Shown here one piece after another: positions 8,727-18,751 of a stretch of DNA of 64,000 nucleotides. Location of the stretch: NCBI GenBank assembly GCA_963755815.1, contig CAVWLF010000010.1, positions 434,001 through 498,000 of the forward strand, read 5' to 3'. This DNA comes from Palsa-506 sp963755815. GTDB lineage: Bacteria > Actinomycetota > Actinomycetes > Streptosporangiales > Streptosporangiaceae. The translations under genes and the position numbers were made by a program. Each line of letters begins with the position of its first letter. The first letter of the stretch is position 1. A model generated the notes under the pieces. The model saw only the letters and a program-made list of their open reading frames with translations. It did not search any database and had not been told where the DNA came from.

Positions 8727-9606
8727 CCGGCTGCGCCCGCCGGATGGGCGGCCGGGGCTGGGCTGGCCTGGCTGGGCTGGGCCTGAGGGGGGGCCTGGCG
8801 GGCTGGGCTGACTGGTCCGGCGCGCGGGCCTGCATCCGCTGCACCTGGATCGCGATGCCGTCGAGCACGCAATCCAGGCCGAATTCGAACCGCTCGTCCC
8901 GGGTCTCCTCGGCGTCCGGGTCGACGTCGTCGTCCAGGATCCGCAGGAAGTGCGAGAACCGGCCGTCCGCCACCAGCTTGCGCCGCCAGGCGGCCTGAAC
9001 GGCGCGCCACTGCTCCGGCCCGATGCCGGCCTGATCCCGCTGGGCGCGTATCTCCCGGAACTCGCGCAGGACGGCGCCCATGACGTAGGTGCTCACCGTC
9101 ATCAGGATGTTCATGGCGTTGGCGGTGTCGAGGCCGAGGCCGTCGAGCACGGCCAGCGAGCCGTCCAGGTTCAGCAGCGTGTTCGGCCCGAGCGGCGGGC
9201 GCCCGCCGATGAAGTCCATCACCCACCGGTGCCGCAGCAGCGAGGCCCGGTTCTCCCGCGCGAGCTTCTGCAGGTCCCCCCGCCAGTCGCCGGTCGGCAC
9301 GGGCACGCCGACCTCGGCCACGATGACGTCGAGCATGAGATCGAGGAGATGCTCCTTGTTCGCCACATGCCAGTACAGGGACATGGTGCCCGCGTGCAGG
9401 ACCTGGGCGATCTTCCGCATGCTGAGCGCATCCGCGCCCTCCGCGTCGGCGACGGCGATAGCCGCGTCGACGATCTCGTCGCGCGACAGCGCCGGCGTGA
9501 TCTGGCCCCGGGTACGGCCCCGCTGGCCATGCGGCCGTGGCGCGCGGTCGGCGCGCCCGGGCGTATGCGGGCCAAACGGCGGCCAGAGATCGTCCGGGTT
9601 CTCCAT
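8723..9606 (-). CDS. TetR-family repressor of the adjacent ABC exporter
   Basis: The N-terminal HTH (about residues 38-85) reads LSRDEIVDAAIAVADAEGADALSMRKIAQ...GTMSLYWHVANKEHLLDLMLD, typical TetR, followed by a TetR_C-like helical ligand domain. GGAGG lies just before ATG 9606. As read, the frame runs on into allantoinase to 8608; losing one base in the seven-G run at 8787-8793 would explain this, since the adjacent frame stops at 8723 with a GTGA overlap. It diverges from a DrrA-type gene with three operator-like palindromes between, so local repression of the exporter is the obvious role. Confidence 0.82.
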
Positions 9607-9716
9607 CCGTCCTCCGTCCGTCGGCCGGTCCCCGGCCTATCGTCCGCCGGTCGCCCGGCCCATCGTGCCGGTCGCCCGGCTATCGGGCGGTGCCCGGCCT
9701 GCTGCGGCTTGACTCT

Positions 9717-9768
9717 CGTACATCGTACGTGTTAGTACAGTGTACTAGAAAGTCTCGTACAGCGTACT
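9717..9768. promoter_or_regulatory. Three tandem GTAC-N3-GTAC operators between tetR and exporter
   Basis: Three dyads sit in the divergent region: CGTAC-ATC-GTACG at 9717-9729, TAGTAC-AGT-GTACTA at 9733-9747 and GTAC-AGC-GTAC at 9757-9767, with centres 17 and 22 bases apart. TTGACT at 9709-9714 could be a -35 box for the exporter, putting site 2 over the -10 area. The third ends just before the exporter's ribosome site. This fits cooperative TetR-type repression. Confidence 0.75.
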
Positions 9769-9782
9769 GGAGGAGGATCCCG

Positions 9783-10757
<975 letters not shown>

Positions 10758-10761
10758 TTAC

Positions 10762-11644
10762 CGTGGCAACTCTGTCCCTGCCCGCGGCCGGCCTGCCGGC
10801 CGAGCCCGTGGCTGACCCGGACCTGGTGGGCCGTCAAGAACACCTGGGTGCTGGCCCGGCGCAGCATCGCGCGGATCGCGCGCGAGCCTGAGCAACTGGC
10901 CGACGTGACGATCCAGCCGGTCATCTTCGTGCTGCTGTTCAGCTACGTCTTCGGCTCGGCGATCCACCTGCCCGGCGGCGGCAGCTATCACCAGTACCTG
11001 ATCAGCGGCATGTTCGGCATGGTCATGGCCGGCACCGCGCCGGGCACGGCGGTCGGCCTCACCACCGACATGGCCAGCGGGCTGATCGACCGCTTCCGGT
11101 CGCTGCCGATGTCGCGCGCCGCCGTCCTGGCGGGCCGGACGCTGGCCGATCTCGCCACTCAGGTCATCGGCATCGTGGTGCTGGCCGGCACCGGGCTCGC
11201 GATCGGCTGGCGCATTCACAACGGCGCCGCGGACGCGCTCGCCGCGGTGGCGCTGTCCCTGCTCTTCGCCTTCGCGATGACCTGGGCCGGGGCGTGCGCT
11301 GGCATGCTGCTGCGCAGCCCCGAGGCAGCTCAGGCGATGGGCTTCATCATCTTCCTGCCGCTGTCGTTCGTCTCCAATGCCTTCGTGCCGACCCAGGGCA
11401 TGCCGGACTGGCTCCGGAACGTGGCCAACTGGAACCCGATGAGCGCGGTTGCGGCCTCCTGCCGCAATCTGTTCGGGGGCGCCAACCCGGCTGCCTACGT
11501 GCAGGCCTGGCCGATGCAGCACCCCGAGCTCGCCGTGGTCTTGTGGTCGGTGGCGCTGATCGCGGTGTTCGCCCCCACGGCCGTTTACCTGTACCGGCGC
11601 AAGGTCCTGCACTGGCGGCGGCGGCGGCTGGGCCGCGGCCGTGA
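10762..11644 (+). CDS. DrrB-type ABC-2 permease, frameshifted near both ends
   Basis: The main frame (from about 10818) encodes WWAVKNTWVLARRSIARIAREP, then about six membrane segments of an ABC2-type permease with the family region PLSFVSNAFVPTQGMPDWLRNVANWNPM near the end. The natural start is probably GTG 10762, 4 bases past the ATPase stop; its first 15 codons are one frame off, implying a base lost near 10815. A second loss in the CGG run near 11620 would let it stop at the TGA of 11642-11644, overlapping the next GTG. Without these the frame is open from 10848 to 11918, far into the next gene. It forms the exporter channel. Confidence 0.8.
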
Positions 11645-11841
11645 TCTTCGCGGCCGGCCTGCCCGCGGTGGTCCGGATCCGGCAGCGCGGCTGGCCCGCC
11701 GGCCGCATCGTCGCGGCCGCGGGGGTGGCCGAGGCGGTCATCCTGATGGCGCTGGGCAACATCCACGGCGCCGCCCTGGCCGCCGGAATCGTGCTGGCCG
11801 GACTCGTGGCCGGCCGGATCCTGGCCGGCCGGGTTTCGTAG
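11641..11841 (+). CDS. Possible small membrane protein coupled to the exporter
   Basis: A 66-codon frame with a GTG start overlapping the inferred permease TGA (GTGA). It is strongly hydrophobic, with three possible membrane helices (IFAAGLPAVV, RIVAAAGVAEAVILMAL, AALAAGIVLAGLVAGRIL) separated by arginines. The overlap and hydrophobicity favour a real product, but no family is recognised and the GC-rich context makes chance possible. Confidence 0.4.
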   Translation: MIFAAGLPAVVRIRQRGWPAGRIVAAAGVAEAVILMALGNIHGAALAAGIVLAGLVAGRILAGRVS

Positions 11842-11877
11842 GCTGGCGGGAACATCGCCGTCCAGATTGGCCCGCCC

Positions 11878-13932
11878 ATGCGCTCCTATCCCCCGGCTCG
11901 TCGCGGCCCGGACACTGACGACTTTCACGGCGAGCTGGTCAGCGATCCGTACCGCTGGCTTGAGGTCACCGAGGATCCGGAGGTGGCCGGCTGGATCAAG
12001 GCGCAGAACGAGGTGACCGAGAGCTTCCTGGCCGCGGCCGGTGACCGCGAGGCGATCCGGGCCCGGCTGACCGAGCTCTGGGATTACCCGAGATACGGCG
12101 TGCCGTTCGAGCGGGGCGGCCGCTGGTTCCAGACTCGCAATCCGGGCCTGGCGTCCCAGCCGGTGCTGTACGTCATGGACGCGCCGGAGGCGGACGGGCG
12201 CCCGCTGATTGACCCCAATGCCCTGTCCGCGGACGGCACGGTCGCGGTCGGCGAGATCAATGTCAGCGAGGACGGCACGCTGGTCGCCTACGCGACCAGC
12301 GCCCTGGGCTCGGACTGGCAGACCTGGCACGTCCGTGACGTTTCGACGGCCGCGGACACCGATGACGTGATCGAGTGGTCGAAGTTCAGCGAGGCGGCGT
12401 GGCGCCAGGACGGCTCAGGGTTCTACTACGGCGCGATGGAGCCGGCCGCACCCGGTGCCGAGTACCGGGAGGCGAACCAGCCGCAGCGGATCTTCTTCCA
12501 CCGCATCGGCGCGCAGCAGCGCGACGACGAGCTTGTCTACGCCCCGCCGGAGCCCGGCTGGATACCGTGGGCGCAGGTCAGCGACGATGGCCGGTACCTG
12601 ATCATCTCGATCGAGGAGGGATCGTCCGAGAACCAGGTGCATGTCCTCGATCTCACCGATCCGGGGGCCGGCCTCCGGCCGCTGGTGCCTGACTTCGCCA
12701 GCAAGGCGATCGTGGTGACCAGCGTGGGCACGACCTTCTATCTCGTCACTGACCATGCGGCGGAACGCAACCGCCTGGTCGCCGTCGATCTGGCCGCGCC
12801 GGGCCGGGAGAACTGGCGTGAGGTCATCCCGGAGGCGGCCGACACCCTGCTGGCGGCGCACTTCTTCGGCGGCCGCCTCGTCTGCCATTACCTGCGCGAC
12901 GCTCACTCGGTGCTGCGGGTCCACGCCCTTGACGGGGCGTACCTGGGGGACATCCCGGTACCCGCGATGTCTTCGCTGGGTGGCATCGACGGCCGGCCCG
13001 GCCGCGACACGGTGTACTACGAGGCTGTCTCCTTCACCGAGTCGGGCTCGCTCTGGTCGCATGACCTGTCGACCGGGCAGACCAGGCTCGTCCGGCCGTC
13101 CGCCGCGCGGATCGACCCCGGTGCGTTCAGCACCGAGCAGGTGCTCGCGCCGTCCGCGGACGGCACGCCGATTCCGGTGTTCCTGACCCGGCGCCGCGAC
13201 CTGGTGCCGGACGGCGCCGCGCCCGTGCTGCTGTACGCGTACGGCGGGTTCGATGTGCCGATGACGCCCGGGTTCTCGCCGCTGTGGGCGGCGTGGCTGG
13301 ACTCCGGCGGCATCCTCGCCGTGGCGGTCCTGCGCGGCGGCGGCGAGTACGGCAAGGCCTGGCATGAGGCCGGCCGGCGGGACCGCAAGCAGAACGTCTT
13401 CGACGACTTCTGCGGCTGCGCGCGCTGGCTGGCCGCCTCCGGCTGGTCACGTCCGGATCGCATCGCGATCATGGGCGGGTCCAACGGAGGGCTGCTGGTC
13501 GGCGCGTGCCTGACCCAGCACCCGGAGCTGTTCGGCGCCTGCGTCGCCGAGGTCGGGGTCTTCGACATGCTCCGGTACCACACCTTCACCATCGGCTGGG
13601 CCTGGACGGCTGAACTCGGCGATCCGGGCCACCCGGACGAGTACGCCTGGCTGCGGGGCTATTCGCCGCTGCACAACGTGCGGGCCGGCACCCATTACCC
13701 GCCGACCCTGCTGCTGACCGGCGACCACGACGACCGGGTCGTTCCCGGCCACTCGCTGAAATTCGCCGCGACGGTCCAGGCCGCCCAGGGCGGCGATGCG
13801 CCGGTCCTGCTCCGGGTCGAGACCGGAGCGGGCCATGGCGCGGGCAAGCCCACCGGCAAGGCGATCGCCAGCGGGACTGACGTGCTGGCCTTCCTGCAAG
13901 TGGCCCTCGGCCTGGCCGGGACGCCCGGCTAA
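11878..13932 (+). CDS. Prolyl oligopeptidase family serine peptidase (S9A)
   Basis: A full-length 684-residue S9 peptidase. An N-terminal segment (PYRWLE near 30) is followed by a seven-bladed propeller (about 75-400) and a C-terminal alpha/beta-hydrolase domain. The catalytic triad is visible: S535 in GGSNGG, D618 in GDHDDRV and H653 in GAGHGAGK, with the specificity arginine two residues after D618. No signal peptide, so it is cytoplasmic and probably cleaves proline-containing peptides. ATG 11878 lies 36 bases past the small membrane frame. The frame is entirely clean, unlike its left neighbours. Confidence 0.95.
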   Translation: MRSYPPARRGPDTDDFHGELVSDPYRWLEVTEDPEVAGWIKAQNEVTESFLAAAGDREAIRARLTELWDYPRYGVPFERGGRWFQTRNPGLASQPVLYVMDAPEADGRPLIDPNALSADGTVAVGEINVSEDGTLVAYATSALGSDWQTWHVRDVSTAADTDDVIEWSKFSEAAWRQDGSGFYYGAMEPAAPGAEYREANQPQRIFFHRIGAQQRDDELVYAPPEPGWIPWAQVSDDGRYLIISIEEGSSENQVHVLDLTDPGAGLRPLVPDFASKAIVVTSVGTTFYLVTDHAAERNRLVAVDLAAPGRENWREVIPEAADTLLAAHFFGGRLVCHYLRDAHSVLRVHALDGAYLGDIPVPAMSSLGGIDGRPGRDTVYYEAVSFTESGSLWSHDLSTGQTRLVRPSAARIDPGAFSTEQVLAPSADGTPIPVFLTRRRDLVPDGAAPVLLYAYGGFDVPMTPGFSPLWAAWLDSGGILAVAVLRGGGEYGKAWHEAGRRDRKQNVFDDFCGCARWLAASGWSRPDRIAIMGGSNGGLLVGACLTQHPELFGACVAEVGVFDMLRYHTFTIGWAWTAELGDPGHPDEYAWLRGYSPLHNVRAGTHYPPTLLLTGDHDDRVVPGHSLKFAATVQAAQGGDAPVLLRVETGAGHGAGKPTGKAIASGTDVLAFLQVALGLAGTPG

Positions 13933-13978
13933 GCGGTGGCCGGAATTAACGATGCCGCGCTATTACCAGCCGGCCGGC

Positions 13979-14191
13979 TTACTCAGCCGACCGGTCGTTC
14001 CCGAGTTCGCCGTTCTTGACCCCATTGACGAAGTCCTGCCAGCGACTTGCCGGGAAAGTGATGATATTTCCGGGACGTCCCGAGGCGCGTACCGCGACCT
14101 GCCCGGCTATGGACGTGACCTCGACACATTCACCGCCGGGGCACGAGCTGCTGCGCGCCCACCTGATCGCGTCCGGCTGCCCCCCTGTCAC
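13979..14191 (-). CDS. DUF397 protein
   Basis: A 70-residue protein with the DUF397 pattern: WARSSSCPGGECVEVTSIAG near the start and VAVRASGRPGN...FPASRWQDFVNGVKNGEL at the end. These small proteins normally follow an XRE-type regulator in actinomycete developmental switch loci; here it stands alone, with no XRE gene within the window. The GTG start at 14191 has GGAGG six bases upstream. A strong promoter lies about 50-80 bases upstream. Confidence 0.85.
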   Translation of the reverse strand: MTGGQPDAIRWARSSSCPGGECVEVTSIAGQVAVRASGRPGNIITFPASRWQDFVNGVKNGELGNDRSAE

Positions 14192-14241
14192 CGCGTCCTC
14201 CAGTGCTGATCACGAGCATCTGCCCAGGTGGTAGACCAATG

Positions 14242-14272
14242 ATGTTAAGCACGAAAAAATAGTGCTTGTCAA
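14242..14272 (-). promoter_or_regulatory. Promoter for the DUF397 gene with a dyad in the spacer
   Basis: On the minus strand, TTGACA (14272-14267) and TAACAT (14247-14242) are spaced by 19 bases. The spacer edges carry the inverted repeat AAGCAC/GTGCTT (14247-14252 and 14262-14267) around an A-rich loop. The AT-rich patch stands out in this region. A repressor binding between the boxes is plausible. Confidence 0.55.
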
Positions 14273-14437
14273 CTAATCTTCATAATGTGCCAGCAGCGAG
14301 TTTTTGTGGTCAGAGTTCCTGATGGCACCGGTGAGCAGCTAGCTGATCGTGCTCGCTGGCCGGGGCTCGCTGATCGCGGCGTTAGCCGGATGCGCCTGCC
14401 TTATTTATTTCCCCGGTAACTCACCGGGGCAGCCGGG

Positions 14438-15566
14438 TCAGAATGGCGCCGGCGCCGTGCCGCGCAGCTCGATCTGGTCGATATCCGCGGCCGGGACGGA
14501 CCGCGGGTCCGCCGAGAGCAGGGTGCGCCCGGCCGCCGCATCGGACATCACCGTGAACGCGGCACCGGCGGCCAGCCGGGAATGCGCGGGCGCGGTGCCC
14601 GGGGTGCGGAAGCCCGGGCGATCGCTGCGCCCGTTCACCAGCCGCGCGAGCCCGGCGAGCGGCTCAAGCACCTCGATCGGGTAGTCGGTCCCGGCCAGCA
14701 GGCGCGCCCCGGCCGCGGCGAGCGCGGCCCACGGGTACGCCGTCCGCGCCCGGTCCGGCCCCAGCCCGCGGCGGACGTGCTGCACGTCGGTCACGGCGAA
14801 GGACGGCTGCAGGCAGGCCACCACGCCGGATTCGGCCAGCCGGCTGGTGAGCTCGGCGGACTGCACGCTCGCGTGCTCGATCCGCGGCGCGGCGGCGGCG
14901 ATGGCCGCGGCGTCGCCGCCCCAGGCCAGCTGGTAGCCGTCCAGCACGGTCTCGATGCCGCGGTCGCCGATGGCGTGCGTCGCGATCCGCCAGCCCCGGG
15001 CCGCGAGTGGCTCGATCCGGCGCGCGAGTGCCGCCGCGGTCAGGAAGAGGATGCCGTCCCCGCCGCCGTCGGCGAAGTCCCGGCACATCGCGCAGGTGCG
15101 CGGGCCGAGCCAGCCGTCGGCGTAGAACTTGACCCCGTCCACGCTGACCCAGCCGCCGGCCTCGCGACCGCCGGGCGTCCAGCTCGGCCGGGCTCGACTG
15201 CCCGGCCAGGCCGCTGGCCAGGTAGATCCGCACCCGGACCGGCAGCGGTCCGGCGCGCTGGAGCCTGGCCAGGGCGTCCAGGTACCACCAGTGCCGCATC
15301 CCCATCTCGGTGATCTCCACCAGCCCGGCGGCGGCCGCGCGGGCCAGGCCGGCCCGGAGCCGGGCGGCCAGGTCATCCGGCTCCCCGGCGGGCGCAGGCT
15401 CGGGCAGGTCCATCGGCGTGCTGCCCGCGCCGGCTACCCGGCGGTGGAACTCGGCCACCCCCGAGCCCTGCCACGGGAGCGGGGCCCGGGCCGAGTCCGC
15501 CAGCAGGTGGGTGTGACTGTCGGTGAAGCCGGGAACTTCGATGGCGGGAGCCTGCGTCGCCGTCAT
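14438..15566 (-). CDS. Amidohydrolase (YtcJ/Amidohydro_3-like), one frameshift
   Basis: The N-terminal frame holds VPGFTDSHTHLLADS with the first metal-ligand histidines and continues to ASGLAGQSSPAELDA. Near 15175 the frame changes; the remainder carries VDGVKFYADGWLGPRT, THAIGDRGIETVLDGYQ (metal histidine), PRIEHASVQS, CLQPSFAVTDV and LLAGTDYPIE (catalytic aspartate region), as in YtcJ-like hydrolases. It starts only ten residues before the PGF.D.H.H motif, so the N-terminal beta-sandwich strands of the family are missing. The composite is about 375 residues. Substrate unknown. Confidence 0.72.
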
Positions 15567-15773
15567 GGCTGGCCTCCTCGGCTGGTTCAGTGCCGGCTGA
15601 CTCCCGGCGCGGATATCGCGCGGGTCAGCAGCATCGCAGAGCGGCCGGCCGCGGGGTGGCGCGGGCTCATCGGGGAAGGGATGCTAGCGGCACGTAGCCG
15701 CCCGGGTGATGGCGGCGCGTGATCGCCAGGACGGCGAAGGACAGCGAGGACGGCGAAGGACGGCGGAGGGGAC

Positions 15774-16793
15774 ATGAGCGGAACGGATAGCGCCGGGCAC
15801 CTGCCGCCGGGCCCGCCTGCCCGGCTTCCGGCATGGGTGGAGCCGGAGCTGGCCACGCTGACCAGGGACCGGTTCTCCGACCCGGGCTGGATCTTCGAGC
15901 GGAAGCTGGATGGCGAGCGCTGCCTGGCGTTCCGCGAAGGCTCCGCGGTGCGGCTCCTGACCCGCAACAAGAAGGAGATCAGCACCAACTACCCCGAGCT
16001 GGCCAGCGCGCTGGCCGGGCAGGCCGCCATCGACTTCATCGTTGACGGGGAGATCGTCGCCTTCGAGGGCCACCGGACCAGCTTCGCCCGGCTGCAGCGC
16101 CGCATGCAGGAGGCCCACCCGGAACCGGATCTGGTCCGCAGCGTGCGCGTTTATTTCTACCTCTTCGACGTGATGCACGTGGGGGAGCACGATGTCCGCG
16201 GGCTGCCGCTGCGGGACCGGAAAACCCTGCTCCGCAAGCTGGTTTCCTTCGATGACCCGCTCCGCCTCACCCCGCACCGCAACCGCGATGGCGAGGAATA
16301 CTGGCGGCAGGCCTGCGGCCGGGGCTGGGAGGGCCTGGTCGCCAAGCGGGCCGATGCGCCGTACCGGGCCGGCCGGAGCCGGGACTGGCTGAAGTTCAAG
16401 TGCGAGAACTCCCAGGAGTTCGTGATCGGCGGCTACACCGACCCGCGCGGCGAGCGGACCGGCTTCGGCGCCCTTCTGCTGGGCTACTACCGGAGCGACG
16501 GCCGGCTGGCCTACGCCGGCAAGGTCGGAACCGGCTTCGATGAGCGCACGCTCACCAGCCTGCACGCGACCCTGGCCGGCCTGGAGCGGACCCGGCCGCC
16601 CTTCGATCATGGCGACCCGCCCCGGCCGGGAGCGCACTGGACCGAGCCCCGCCTGGTGGCCCAGGTCGCGTTCACCGAGTGGACCGGGGCCGGCCAGCTG
16701 CGGCACCCGAGCTTTCTCGGCCTGCGCGACGACAAGGACCCCGCTGATGTCGTCCGCGAAACGGCGCGAGACGAGACCGCGCGAGAACGCTGA
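15774..16793 (+). CDS. ATP-dependent DNA ligase (LigC/LigD ligase domain)
   Basis: A 339-residue stand-alone ligase. Nucleotidyltransferase motif I is KLDGER with adenylated K44; motif III is FYLFDVMH; the metal residue E93 lies in VDGEIVAF; motif IV is EGLVAKR (K191); motif V is DWLKFK (K207, K209). An OB-fold follows (about 220-325) with FVIGGYTDPRG and VAQVAFTEWT. This matches the ligase modules of bacterial NHEJ; no Ku or polymerase domain is nearby. It seals nicks, probably in repair. The ATG lies in a GGAGGGGAC context. Confidence 0.92.
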   Translation: MSGTDSAGHLPPGPPARLPAWVEPELATLTRDRFSDPGWIFERKLDGERCLAFREGSAVRLLTRNKKEISTNYPELASALAGQAAIDFIVDGEIVAFEGHRTSFARLQRRMQEAHPEPDLVRSVRVYFYLFDVMHVGEHDVRGLPLRDRKTLLRKLVSFDDPLRLTPHRNRDGEEYWRQACGRGWEGLVAKRADAPYRAGRSRDWLKFKCENSQEFVIGGYTDPRGERTGFGALLLGYYRSDGRLAYAGKVGTGFDERTLTSLHATLAGLERTRPPFDHGDPPRPGAHWTEPRLVAQVAFTEWTGAGQLRHPSFLGLRDDKDPADVVRETARDETARER

Positions 16794-16864
16794 CTCCCGC
16801 CCGGCGGGTGGACCGGCCTGGCCGGCCTGGCCGGCGGCCCGGCCCGGGCGCGCCGGTCACAGGG

Positions 16865-16908
16865 GTCAATCCGGTGGATCCTGGCAACAGGAGTCAATCC
16901 GGTGGATC
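16865..16908 (+). repeat. 16-bp direct repeat upstream of the hydrolase gene
   Basis: GTCAATCCGGTGGATC occurs exactly at 16865-16880 and 16893-16908, starts 28 bases apart, ending 44 bases before the hydrolase ATG. The intervening bases (CTGGCAACAGGA) are partly echoed downstream (GGTGGCAAC). The placement suggests a regulator binding site or a duplication in the leader. Confidence 0.55.
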
Positions 16909-16952
16909 ATGGGTGGCAACGAGCACCGTCCGGTACATCCTGGGAGAGCGCC

Positions 16953-17753
16953 ATGACCACGCCGAAGACCCCCGTTGTCTTGATCCACGGCCTGTGGCTG
17001 CACAGCACCAGCTGGCAGCCCTGGATCGACATGCTCAGGGAAGCGGGCTACGAGGCGACCGCGCCCGAGTGGCCGGGTGTCCCCGACACCGTCGCGGAGG
17101 CTCGCGAGCACCCCGAGCGGCAGGATGGCAAGGGCCTGGCCGAAATCATCGGGCATTATGCCGAGATCATCGGCTCGTCCGGCCCGAAGCCCATCGTCAT
17201 CGGTCACTCTTTCGGCGGCCTCATCGCGCAGAACCTGCTCGGCCAGGATCTGGCCGCCGCCGCGGTCGCGATCGATCCCGCGCCGATCAAGGGCGTGCTC
17301 GTGCTCCCGCCCGCCCAGCTGCGCGCCGGCTTCCCCGTCCTGGGCAATCCGGCGAACCGGAAGCGGACGGTCTCCCTGACCGCCGCGCAGTTCCGGTACG
17401 CGTTCGCCAATGCGGTCTCCGCGCCGGAGTCGGCGCGGCTGTACGAGCAGTGGAACATCCCCGGGCCCGGCCGGCCGCTGTTCGAGTCCGCGGTCGCTAA
17501 CTTCACCCCGCATTCCCCGGCCAAGGTGAACACGAAGAACTCCGGCCGGGGACCGCTGCTGCTGATCTCGGGCCAGCAGGATCACACCGTTCCCGACATT
17601 GTCACGCACTCGACGTTCAAGCAGTACCGTCATTCCACCGCGGTGACCGACCTGCGGCGGTTCGCCGATCGCGGCCACTCGCTCACGATCGACAGCGGCT
17701 GGCAGGAAGTCGCCAGCACCGCGCTCAGCTGGCTGAATGCCCACCAGCTCTAA
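16953..17753 (+). CDS. Alpha/beta hydrolase
   Basis: A 266-residue single-domain hydrolase: oxyanion-side HGLW near residue 13, nucleophile S86 in GHSFGG, acid D210 in GQQDHTVPD and H242 in DRGHSLTID, a full catalytic triad. ATG 16953 has GGGAGAG upstream; an earlier in-frame ATG at 16902 falls inside the direct repeat and is less likely. The stop overlaps the aldo/keto reductase start by 17 bases, so the two are co-translated. No lid insertion or signal peptide. Substrate unknown; esterase or epoxide/lactone-type hydrolysis are possible. Confidence 0.9.
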   Translation: MTTPKTPVVLIHGLWLHSTSWQPWIDMLREAGYEATAPEWPGVPDTVAEAREHPERQDGKGLAEIIGHYAEIIGSSGPKPIVIGHSFGGLIAQNLLGQDLAAAAVAIDPAPIKGVLVLPPAQLRAGFPVLGNPANRKRTVSLTAAQFRYAFANAVSAPESARLYEQWNIPGPGRPLFESAVANFTPHSPAKVNTKNSGRGPLLLISGQQDHTVPDIVTHSTFKQYRHSTAVTDLRRFADRGHSLTIDSGWQEVASTALSWLNAHQL

Positions 17754-18714
17754 CGGGGCACCCCACCGGGCCGCCCGGCCGACGGGATGCCCGCGAATCG
17801 GCCTGGGCCTGGCCGCGCTCGGCCGCCCGGCCTACATCACGTCCGGCCGGAAGGACGACCTGCCGGACCGCAGCGTGGCCGGGCTGCGGGCGCGTACCTT
17901 CGCCATGCTCGATGCCGCTTATGACTCCGGGATCAGGTACTTCGACGCGGCCCGGTCTTATGGCCGGGCGGAGGAATTCCTCGGCGGCTGGCTGGCCGAG
18001 CGGGATCACGCCGACGCCGTTATCGGGTCCAAGTGGGGCTACCGGTATACCGGCGGCTGGCGGCTCGACGCGGCGCCGCAGGAGGTCAAGGAGCACTCGC
18101 TGGCCATGTTCACGGCTCAGTTGGCCCAGACCCGGGCACTGCTCGGCGACCGCCTCGCCCTGTATCAGGTGCACTCCCTGACCCCGGAATCGGGGCTGCT
18201 CGACGACCCCGCGCTGATCGCCGCGCTGGCCCGGCTGCGCGACGATGGCGTGATCATCGGGCTGACGACCAGCGGGCCATTCCAGGCCGACACGCTCCGG
18301 CGCGCGCTGGGGGTCACCGCCGGCGGGCGGCCGCTGTTCTCCGCCGCGCAGGTGACCTGGAATCTCCTTGAGCCGTCCGTGGCTCCCGCCGCGGCGCAGG
18401 CCGCGGCCGCCGGCTGGACGATCCTGATCAAGGAGGCCCTCGCCAACGGGCGGCTGGCGCCCGGCGGTGACACGGCCAGCCCGCCGGCCCGGCTGGGCGC
18501 GCTGGCCGCCAGCCGGAACGTCAGCGTGGACGAGATCGCGATCGCCGCCGCGCTGGCCCGCCCCTGGGCGGGAGTCGTGCTGTCCGGAGCCGTCACGCCC
18601 GGGCAGCTGCAGTCGAACCTGGCCGCGCTGGCCGTGACCGATCTCCCGCCGCTGGATCTCGCCGAGCCGCCCGGCGCCTACTGGGCGGAGCGGGCGGCAC
18701 GACCCTGGCAGTGA
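17737..18714 (+). CDS. Aldo/keto reductase
   Basis: A 325-residue AKR with the catalytic tetrad D70 (RYFDAARSYG), Y75, K99 (IGSKWGY) and H146 (YQVHSL). The C-terminal barrel helices include LIKEALANGRL and an NADP-region stretch VVLSGAVTPGQLQSNL. It likely reduces a carbonyl with NADPH. The start lies within the end of the upstream hydrolase gene; the first 18 residues are disordered-looking, and an internal start is possible. Function with the hydrolase is inferred from coupling only. Confidence 0.9.
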   Translation: MPTSSNGAPHRAARPTGCPRIGLGLAALGRPAYITSGRKDDLPDRSVAGLRARTFAMLDAAYDSGIRYFDAARSYGRAEEFLGGWLAERDHADAVIGSKWGYRYTGGWRLDAAPQEVKEHSLAMFTAQLAQTRALLGDRLALYQVHSLTPESGLLDDPALIAALARLRDDGVIIGLTTSGPFQADTLRRALGVTAGGRPLFSAAQVTWNLLEPSVAPAAAQAAAAGWTILIKEALANGRLAPGGDTASPPARLGALAASRNVSVDEIAIAAALARPWAGVVLSGAVTPGQLQSNLAALAVTDLPPLDLAEPPGAYWAERAARPWQ

Positions 18715-18751
18715 CCGCCACGCCCCCGGCCGTCCTGGGCCGGGCGGCGAT

